This document shows, in pieces, positions 24,657 to 31,242 of a stretch of DNA of 31,242 bases (positions within the stretch are counted from its first letter, which is position 1; the number at the start of each line of letters is the position of its first letter). The notes below the pieces were generated by a model that did not search any database, was not told where the DNA came from, and worked only from the letters and a program-made list of their open reading frames with translations. The stretch is from Zelonia costaricensis (Eukaryota > Euglenozoa > Kinetoplastea > Trypanosomatida > Trypanosomatidae), in the NCBI GenBank assembly GCA_030849075.1, contig JASAOO010003238.1:1-31242 (forward strand), written 5' to 3'. Position numbers and translations under genes: made by a program.

Positions 24657-26939
24657 CTACCACACCGGAGTGGCCCCGAGTCCGCGGCCGTTGCTTGGCA
24701 GCGTCGGGTGTGCGCGAAAGTGCTGGGCGATCATCATCTGGTGCCGCTGCGCCTGCGTCTGGGCGTCAGCCGTGTCACCGCCCGCGGCCGGGGTGGGCCC
24801 CGATGACGTCGCGTGTGCACCACCACTGCCATCCTCCGGTGCGCGCCCCGTGGACGCACGCGCCGTCGCGGTGAGGTCGGCCGCATACAGCGGCTCGCTC
24901 AAAGGCGCACTCACGTGCAGCTGCGCCGAGGCCGCCGCGCCTTTTTCTTCACTCGATGCCTCTGCGGCAGCGGTGCTGCGCGCGAACACCCATTGACGCA
25001 CGCGCGCGTTCGGGGGCGCGGAGGACAGACGCCGCACCTGCGTCGGCTGCGTCGCCCTCGGCTGCTCTCGCGTCCCCGCGGCAGTGACAGCCCCGTCGGG
25101 ATTGTCCAGCTTCGCCGCTGGTGTTGGGGAGGTGGGGCGGGTCGGCGCCGCCACACCCGGGACACGTCCCGTCTGAGTGACGGCCGCGGCGGTGGCGTGC
25201 TCGGGGCTAGGCGACAGCATGCGCAGAAGACGCGAGTAGCTTGCGGCGTCCATCACGCTGCTGAGGATCGCCTTGTCGATCTTTACATCAGTCGCCGTGA
25301 GCGGCACCGGGCGGAAGCGCATCCGGCTCTGCAGCGTCGACCCTGTGCTGTAGCGCCGCTTCGGCGTTGCCGCGCTGTCCGAGTCCAGCGCGGAGGAGGA
25401 GCGCCTCGACGGTGAGGCCGATGCAGCCGGGGACGTGCCCGACGTCGGGGACGGCGGCGCCTCTTCAGCGGTGTGGCCCGCGCGCTGGCGGGCCGGGGTG
25501 GTGGCGGGGCGCCGCGGCTGCAGCAGCAGCGGACGATACGGCGTCTCCGTGGCTGTCGCGTCGGCTTTGGGCGCAGGGGAAGTCGGCCCGCGGTGCGAGT
25601 GCGGGGCCGTCGCCGGGGCCCTCGCCGTTGCGGGCCGCGTGGGAGCGCCAGTCGAGGTCGACTCCACATCACGCGGCGGCGGTGTTGGCGGCGGCGGTGG
25701 CGTCGCCGCACTCGCCGCGCGGTCCATCACCGGCTGCGCTGGGGGCGGCGGGGGCAGCGCGTCCCGCCCGGGCCGCGCCACCGCCGCGATGCGCTCCTCC
25801 CGCTCGAGTGCCTTGAGCCGGCGCACGAGCTCCACAACATTCGTCGACGCACCGTTCCGCCCCTCCTCCGGCCACTCGTGCGCGTAGTGGCGGTGGATGG
25901 CAGCCCGCACCGTCGCCGGCACGAACGCCTCGCCCCGTGACGCGGTGGCGGCCTGCTCGACAACGAGGAGTTCGCAGTTGCCCTGCCGCACCTGCCGCAC
26001 CCACGCGCGGAAGTCGTTGACGTGGTTGACGAGCATCTGGGTGACACCGTGGCTGAGGTCGACGTAGCGGAACTGTGGCGCGTGGACGCCCCACGCGTGC
26101 CGCGCCTTGAGACAAAGCGCGCCCCACGGCAGCTCCCCCTGTCCGGTGGGGGTGTGCGCGGAGAAGAGAATCACCTCCGCCGGGGCGGTGCTGTGCCGCA
26201 GCACCACCGACACACCCAGCCGCACCAGCCACGCCGGCTCTAGCAGACTCTGCAAGGGTACCTCGATGATGTCCGAGTCCGCGCGCCGCACGGGTGGGCT
26301 GGCACGGGTGCCGCCGCCTTCTCCACTTGCGCCACTGCCGGAGCGGAACGCGTAGAGCACAGAGGTGAGGCGCTGCGGCCCACGGCGGCGAGCTGCACTT
26401 GTCTCGGCCTCGGCCGCGCGATTCATGTGGTAGGAGACACCGTGGAGAAGTTCATCGGCGGACTCGTGTGCAGAGCCGTGATGATGCACGGCCGCCACTG
26501 CAGCGGCCGGAGCTGTATCGGCAGCTGCGCCTCTGGTCAGCAGCGCGTCAGCGTCCACGTAGGCGCCGCCGCGCATCCACAGCTCGAAGTCGTCGGCGTC
26601 GTTCAGCACCACGTAGCAGGCTGCAGGTCGGCCCTTGGACGCCGATGGCGCCAGCGCCACCGCGGGGTCGGGGGAGGCGGCCTGTGCACCTGCGTCCATC
26701 TCCTGCGAACTGTTAGTCGCGGCGGCAGCGACCGTGGCGTCGGCGGCAGACGTGCGGGTGTGCGCGTTGGCCTCGGTGCGGATGCACGGCAGCTTGTACT
26801 TGAACACGGGCGTGAAGTCGTGTCCCCAGGCGACCTTAACGCACGACACGAGCTCCGTGTAGGAGCGGGCCCAGGACCAGACGCCCTCGCCCGGGCACGC
26901 GCCGTCCAGCACGAGAAATCGATTCTCGTCGGCGCACAT
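24657..26939 (-). CDS. Protein of unknown function with two copies of a small alpha/beta module and a disordered C-terminal half
   Basis: A 760-residue protein, with start placed at the ATG at 26939 because a good splice acceptor lies 20 bases upstream. An in-frame ATG at 27206 would add 89 residues of leader-like sequence and is rejected. Residues about 31-124 and 274-328 look like diverged copies of one unit. Copy 1 has CVKVAWGHDFTPVFKYKL, a 56-residue low-complexity insert, then CYVVLNDADDFELWMR. Copy 2 has CLKARHAWGVHAPQFRYVDL followed directly by TQMLVNHVNDFRAWVR. The strand-strand-acidic-helix layout recalls a PB1-like ubiquitin fold, but I cannot confirm it. Residues about 360-390 form a charged helix (VVELVRRLKALEREERI). 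The remainder is Pro/Ala/Thr/Ser-rich and probably disordered, with two short ordered islands: RMRFRPVPLTATDVKIDKAI, and SVMDAASYSRLLRML, which resembles a short helix or binding motif. No catalytic motif was seen. Confidence 0.82.
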   Translation of the reverse strand: MCADENRFLVLDGACPGEGVWSWARSYTELVSCVKVAWGHDFTPVFKYKLPCIRTEANAHTRTSAADATVAAAATNSSQEMDAGAQAASPDPAVALAPSASKGRPAACYVVLNDADDFELWMRGGAYVDADALLTRGAAADTAPAAAVAAVHHHGSAHESADELLHGVSYHMNRAAEAETSAARRRGPQRLTSVLYAFRSGSGASGEGGGTRASPPVRRADSDIIEVPLQSLLEPAWLVRLGVSVVLRHSTAPAEVILFSAHTPTGQGELPWGALCLKARHAWGVHAPQFRYVDLSHGVTQMLVNHVNDFRAWVRQVRQGNCELLVVEQAATASRGEAFVPATVRAAIHRHYAHEWPEEGRNGASTNVVELVRRLKALEREERIAAVARPGRDALPPPPPAQPVMDRAASAATPPPPPTPPPRDVESTSTGAPTRPATARAPATAPHSHRGPTSPAPKADATATETPYRPLLLQPRRPATTPARQRAGHTAEEAPPSPTSGTSPAASASPSRRSSSALDSDSAATPKRRYSTGSTLQSRMRFRPVPLTATDVKIDKAILSSVMDAASYSRLLRMLSPSPEHATAAAVTQTGRVPGVAAPTRPTSPTPAAKLDNPDGAVTAAGTREQPRATQPTQVRRLSSAPPNARVRQWVFARSTAAAEASSEEKGAAASAQLHVSAPLSEPLYAADLTATARASTGRAPEDGSGGAHATSSGPTPAAGGDTADAQTQAQRHQMMIAQHFRAHPTLPSNGRGLGATPVW

Positions 26940-26958
26940 GGCAAGCACGTGTGGAGGC

Positions 26959-26990
26959 CTAAGCGGGGCAGGCACGAGCGAAGAAAGGGG
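26959..26990 (-). promoter_or_regulatory. Putative trans-splice acceptor for the duplicated-module gene
   Basis: On the minus strand CCCCTTTCTTCGCTCG and further C/T-rich bases run into CGCTTAG, AG at 26959-26960. It is the first AG before the ATG at 26939 and supports that start over the upstream one. Confidence 0.65.
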
Positions 26991-27465
26991 ATGTGCTGAG
27001 GGTGGCTTGGGGAAGGACTGGGGAAGGACTGGGGAGCGCAGAGGGTCACAGACGTCGTGCCCGGAGTCTTGTTGCGTACGGAGGTGGGGAGAGGGGGTGG
27101 GGGCACGCACAGGCACGCGTATCGAGCGCAGACAACTGCAGAGGGAGGGTGGGTGGGAAGCGCGGAGGGGGCGAGAGACGGAAGTACTGGGCAGCGCAAG
27201 TCGCATGGTGGGTGGGCGGTGAAGAGGGGGTCGCCGCTGCCGCTACTTGCACCGTGTGAGGGACACGCGGCCGGTGACGGCGACACTCGCCCTCCGCGTG
27301 CACGCAAACGTGGTACAGCCCGCGTTCGCGCGACACGGTTGCCATCAAGGCCGACCTGTCTTGGCTGGGTATCACGCTGCGTTACCCACAGCGCTGCTGT
27401 TGCGTTGGGGTGTGCGTACAGTGCTTTGTTTCTCACTTCTTTTGATGCTCGCGGAACGAGCGGCA

Positions 27466-27522
27466 ACACACACACACACACACACTCACACACTCACACG
27501 CACACTCACGCACACGCACACG
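27466..27522. repeat. AC-rich microsatellite (compound)
   Basis: AC units interrupted by single T and G bases over about 57 bases in non-coding spacer. Confidence 0.9.
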
Positions 27523-28182
27523 TCGGCGTGGGCCGTGCCTTGCACGGTTTCTCTACGCGGCAGCAGCCAGCCGTACTCTGCGCCACGGCGCACTCTCGTG
27601 CCACACAAGAGAGGCCAGAAAAAAAAAAAAGGGAAACACACGAGGGATGCGCAGAGAGTATGAGGAGGCGGAGTTGGTGATGGAGGAGGCGGAGGCGGGG
27701 GGGGAAGGGGAGGTAGCGAAAACAAAGTCCAAACGAAGCGAGTCAACGGCAGCAAATAGCACGCGCAGCGGGCAATCGCCCACACACACACACAGACAGA
27801 CACACGCAGACACCAACGCAGCTTCGAAGTGAATTTCGAAGAGAAATAAAAAGCAAGGAAAACCCACGCACGGACACGTCTACGCGAGGTGCGAGGAGTG
27901 TCACGTGCGGCAGCAACGATGGAGAGAGATGCCGTCGCACTTCCAGACAGTCGCCACCATGGAGTCATGAGAGACATGGAGAAGGACGAGGGAGATAAGA
28001 GGGAGGGAGGGGGGCTGAAGTTGGAAGAGCTGGCGTGTCAGTGGCGTGCGGCACCGCAGTGCACACACACACACATACACACACACGGGCGGGCGCCCTG
28101 CGCGAGAGGTGAAGAGCGAGTCACATCCCCCCTTCGCCCCACCCTCCCTCTACTCGTCACCACCGCGCTCGCAGAGTCAGCA

Positions 28183-29586
28183 CTAGAAGAGCGGATCGCT
28201 GAGGCCCGCCGTGGCATCCCGCCCTCCCAACTCCAGCTTCGCCCCGTCGGCCCAGCAGTCCTCGTAGATGTCGGTGATGGGGTTGTGCTGCAGCACCACC
28301 TGCGCCTTGGGCTGCTGCAAGGCGATGGCGGAGTCGCACGTGATGCCAGGTGCCAGCACGTCTGCCGCGCTGCTGACGCGGCCAAACTCTGCTGAGTACG
28401 CCGCCGCGATCGCCGCGCCGCCGGTCGACGGGTTCGCGGCACTCTTGAAGAGCTGCGCCGCCCGCTCGCTGTTGTTGGCGCCCAGCAGGACCATGTGGTA
28501 GCGGTTGGACTGGAAGACGCAGTCCGACACAGTGGACGCCTGGCAGCCCACGCCCTCGTACAGCCCGCGAATGCAGTTCACCACACGCACGTGGTTCAGC
28601 GTGCAGTGGCTGCCCATGCCGAGGTACACCCCATCGCGGCCGTTGCTGAGCACGCACCGGTTGAGGTGCAGCCCCGCGCCAGACGTCACGCTCACGACCG
28701 GCATCAGAATTGCCGCGGCGTCCTTCTCCTTGCGGCCCGTGGGGTTCATCAGCAGCGGCGCCGCGGCGGCCTTCGACTTCCCCGGCACGCCGGCACCCCC
28801 TCCTGGTGCGCCTGCGGCCGCGGGAGTCGCGGCGGACGCGTCCAGTCGCAGCCGGATGTCGCCCGGGGCGAGGAAGAAGACGTCCGAGGCGGAGAGCAGC
28901 GCGCCACGGCCCTTCACGGCGATCTGCCCAACCACGGTTGCGCTGTTGCCCACAATGGAAACTCGCGCGCGGTGCACGACGACCGCGGCGGCGGGGTCGA
29001 GTACGAAGAGGCTGCCGTCGAGCACCACCGTGCGGGCGGCGTGCTCGCTGCCGACACCGCGCAGCGCGTCCGTCAGCTCCTCGCTCGTGCGCACCACGTA
29101 GCAGGCGCCCTTGCCGCCGTGCCCGCAGCACTCCCGCGTCACGGCAGCGGCGGCGGCAGCGGCGGCGTTGCTCGCCTCCTTCTTCGCCATACCGAGCTGC
29201 TGCTGACGTGTGGTGTTCAGCTGCAGCAGCTGCTTTACGGCCTCCTGGCTGGCATCCAGCGCCTCTTTCAGGTCGCGGACCTGCTGCTGGAGCTGCTGCA
29301 CCTCGCTGAGCAGCGCGGCAGACCCGAAGTCCGGCGGCGCGGCGCTGTCGTTGCCGTTACTGCGCTCCAGCACCGGCTCAGCCGACAGGCCAGCCGGCTT
29401 CGAGGCGGCCCAGCCCCCAAAGAAGGTGCGCGCCGACGTGGCAGAGACGCAGAGCGGCGACGCCCCACTACGGCGCAGCTGCGTGGAGGCCACGCCACGG
29501 GGTAGCGACACACCCGCGCCGCCGACCAGTGCCAGTACGGCGTGCGTCGGCGACGCTGCGGCGCAGCGCAGGAGCGTCCGCCGCAT
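28183..29586 (-). CDS. Predicted mitochondrial right-handed beta-helix (pectin-lyase-like) protein
   Basis: A 467-residue protein from the ATG at 29586. The N-terminus (MRRTLLRCAAASPTHAVLAL, with Arg, Ala and Ser and no acidic residues for about 60 positions) looks like a mitochondrial presequence. Residues about 91-138 are a Gln/Leu-rich coiled coil (LLSEVQQLQQQVRDLKEALD onward). Residues about 186-240 and 295-370 contain short strand-turn repeats typical of parallel beta-helices: TVVLDGSLFVLD, VSIVGNSATVVG, GLHLNRCVLSNGRDGVYLGM, CTLNHVRVVNCIRGLYEGVG and STVSDCVFQSNRYHMVLLG. An Ala/Gly/Pro insert separates the blocks (about 247-290). The fold is shared by pectate lyases and by many binding proteins. 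I see no polysaccharide-lyase catalytic set, so binding or scaffolding in the mitochondrion is likelier. Function is unknown. Confidence 0.82.
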   Translation of the reverse strand: MRRTLLRCAAASPTHAVLALVGGAGVSLPRGVASTQLRRSGASPLCVSATSARTFFGGWAASKPAGLSAEPVLERSNGNDSAAPPDFGSAALLSEVQQLQQQVRDLKEALDASQEAVKQLLQLNTTRQQQLGMAKKEASNAAAAAAAAVTRECCGHGGKGACYVVRTSEELTDALRGVGSEHAARTVVLDGSLFVLDPAAAVVVHRARVSIVGNSATVVGQIAVKGRGALLSASDVFFLAPGDIRLRLDASAATPAAAGAPGGGAGVPGKSKAAAAPLLMNPTGRKEKDAAAILMPVVSVTSGAGLHLNRCVLSNGRDGVYLGMGSHCTLNHVRVVNCIRGLYEGVGCQASTVSDCVFQSNRYHMVLLGANNSERAAQLFKSAANPSTGGAAIAAAYSAEFGRVSSAADVLAPGITCDSAIALQQPKAQVVLQHNPITDIYEDCWADGAKLELGGRDATAGLSDPLF

Positions 29587-31242
29587 GATGAAGCGTGTGC
29601 GGGGGAGGGGGGGGTGATATGTGCAACACGTGTGTGTGTGTGTGTGTGGCTGAGTAGGTGCCTGCGGGAAATCGAAAAGGATGAAGTGGCACAGAGTCGC
29701 GTCAGTAGGAGGCGGCACCCGTGCACTACGAAAAAAAAAAGAAAATGGTCTCCTGTTAGGGAACGGCACGCGCGTCGCCTGAGTTGGGGGGGGAGTGCGA
29801 CACCAAGACACCCACACACACACAAAGAAGAAGAAGGCGAGGTCGCCGTCAGGTGCTCCAGCGCACCGCTGCGATGCTGCTGCGCACACGAAGAAGGGAA
29901 CAGAACACGGCAAAGAAGAAGGAAGAAGAGAAAAAAAAGGAACACGCGAGCGTCGCTGAGAAAAGGCGCACGCAGAGAGAGTAAACAAAGGAGGGAGAAG
30001 AAAGACGTGCACAACCTCGCCTTCCTTCTTCGTTGCACACCAAACACGTCACACCACGACGCAAAAGTTGCACGATCCACCTTCAACTGTGTTGCAGTGG
30101 CCACGATACGCACACCCAGCAGCGACGGCACCGACGCTGACACACTACTGCGACCCCCCGCGAGTAGACACGAAGCTTCTTCACACGGGTACGCGACGGC
30201 ACGGAGACGACACAGTCACCCGATACGCACGCACACACACACAAGTGCACACGCAAGCGTAGGGCGCGGCGGTCAAGCAGGCGTTAAGAAGAAGAAACGG
30301 AGGCACAATCGAACCGGTCTCGATACTCCCGCCGACTGCCAATGTGAGGGCGTCGAGGCGAAGGAATAGGAGGAGACGACGCGCACGCGCACTCGTGTAC
30401 GTACGTGTTCGAGTGGCAGTGGTGGAGAAGCGGTACTTTGCCTTTGTGCGAATATCTGTGTCCGTATCGGCCTGGGGGGAGGGGGAGGGGGATGGGAGGG
30501 TGGGTTGGGGGGTAGGAGGTGCTACTTGTCTTTCCTTAAAAACACTTGTCGTCTGCCGTGCGTGCGTCTGTGTGGGTGTGTGCGAGGTGGAGTGCTTAGT
30601 TCTAAAGCAGAAGCCTATCAGAGGGGGGAGGGGGGGAGGAGACTACTACGTGTCTAGATTCGTGCAGCGGGAGAGGGTGAGGCAGCGGAAGGGGGGTGGG
30701 GGAGTGGGACGTGAAGAGCACAAGGACGCGAACTACTACTACTACTCAACGCTAGAGAACCTATACAAAGGAAGGAAGCAGAACAGGAAACAGGAAGGAA
30801 GAAGAGCGTGGAAGCCGCGCCGAGGTGGTGTGACGTGCGCACCGACGGTCAAGCGCAAACACACGTGCACACGCAAAGGCACCTCGCAGCGAGGTTACAA
30901 GCCGTCCGCTGAACTCACGACACGCTGTGCCGGGAAAAACGTCAACGGGCAGACGACGTTCTGAAACGGAAAAACACGACGCAAGGCGAGAACGGAGAAG
31001 AGACGGGGAGTTGGCCAAGAGGGTGCCAGGGAGGGAGGGAAGCAGTGGGGCCACGCACTGCACACCAACACACACACACACAGACAGACACACGTGCAAA
31101 CGGACGGACGGCGATGCGGAATGTGCAAGGCGCGCACCGGAAACTGTGCGCAGCAAAATGCGAACCGAGAGGCAACGAAAAGGTAGAAGAAGAAGAAGAC
31201 AGAGGGGGGGTCAAGGGTCACAGTGCCGTGTGTGTTGACTCT
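29587..31242. other. Spacer right of the beta-helix gene to the window end
   Basis: I see no gene here. The left 150 bases are leader sequence with a GT run at about 29631-29648. The middle is A/G- and A/C-rich. The right part carries G-rich stretches (about 30476-30520, 30623-30640), an ACT trinucleotide run at about 30733-30747 and AC runs. The right side is probably the 3' UTR of a minus-strand gene that begins beyond the window. Confidence 0.6.
29662..29746 (-). promoter_or_regulatory. Putative trans-splice acceptor sites for the beta-helix gene
   Basis: On the minus strand TTTTC, ten T and CGTAG place a strong acceptor AG at 29726-29727. A second tract, CCTTTTCGATTTCCCGCAG, has its AG at 29662-29663. 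They predict leaders of about 139 and 75 bases before the ATG at 29586. Confidence 0.6.

Larger units (their letters stand above)
26940..28182. other. Intergenic spacer between the duplicated-module and beta-helix genes
   Basis: No gene found. It contains a short tandem GGGGAAGGACT pair at about 27011-27032, AC-rich repeats at 27466-27522, twelve A at 27619-27630 and further AC runs at about 27780-27800 and 28062-28086. The right part should be the beta-helix gene 3' UTR. Confidence 0.6.

Noticed and set aside
26940..27206. N-terminal extension of the duplicated-module gene from an ATG at 27206
   Set aside because: The added 89 residues are Pro/Ser/Arg leader-like, and a strong splice acceptor lies at 26959-26960, inside this extension.
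27466..27522. CRISPR-like or telomere-like array
   Set aside because: It is only an AC dinucleotide microsatellite with single-base interruptions. There is no spacer-repeat pattern or TTAGGG unit.
30344..30964. Plus-strand 206-codon open frame near the right end
   Set aside because: Low-complexity Arg/Gly/Lys product, on the strand opposite to every supported gene, with no domain.

Overview
This is a eukaryotic window, almost certainly from a trypanosomatid of the Leishmania group. The evidence is a set of intron-less, GC-rich genes all on the minus strand, spaced 0.76-3.7 kb apart. The spacers hold GT/AC microsatellites, G homopolymers and polypyrimidine-AG sites of the trans-splicing type. 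The proteins have conserved cores interrupted by Ala/Gly/Ser/Pro low-complexity inserts, as is common in Leishmania. No bacterial signals, tRNA, rRNA or CRISPR were seen. The layout fits one directional (polycistronic) gene cluster transcribed from right to left. The species cannot be fixed from the sequence alone.

In transcription order (right to left) I support ten protein genes. (1) 29586-28183: probable mitochondrial beta-helix (pectin-lyase-like) protein. (2) 26939-24657: protein of unknown function with two diverged copies of a small alpha/beta module and a disordered tail. (3) 23326-22100: ALKBH1-type Fe(II)/2-oxoglutarate dioxygenase. (4) 21310-20405: membrane protein of the EBP (sterol delta8-delta7 isomerase) family. 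(5) 19572-18292: predicted mitochondrial protein with a U1-like C2H2 zinc finger. (6) 16747-12716: long NBS1/nibrin-like FHA-BRCT protein. (7) 9056-7089: TRM5 tRNA (guanine-N1) methyltransferase. (8) 6331-4562: STE20-family protein kinase. (9) 3790-3023: PSMD9/Nas2 proteasome-assembly chaperone with a PDZ domain. (10) 1149-<1: N-terminal 383 residues of an inositol 1,4,5-trisphosphate receptor-like calcium channel, cut by the window edge.

The genes do not form one pathway. As usual in trypanosomatid clusters, they mix unrelated housekeeping roles: DNA-break repair, nucleic-acid modification, proteasome assembly, sterol-type membrane enzyme, signalling, calcium release and mitochondrial proteins. 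Control is expected to be post-transcriptional, through trans-splicing and UTRs; several good splice-acceptor candidates are marked.

The spacers hold the other notable structure. A 366-bp unit at 9199-9930 is present twice in tandem at about 97% identity, with a single undetermined base (n, 9564) exactly at the junction. A compositionally distinct block at about 2490-3000 may be a degenerate SIDER-type retroposon. The 9057-12715 spacer is unusually long. I found no convincing new multi-gene system. The most interesting protein-level points are the altered active-site positions of the EBP-like protein, the duplicated module in the gene at 24657-26939, and the NBS1-like protein, which has a conserved-looking C-terminal domain but no recognisable MRE11/ATM-binding tail.
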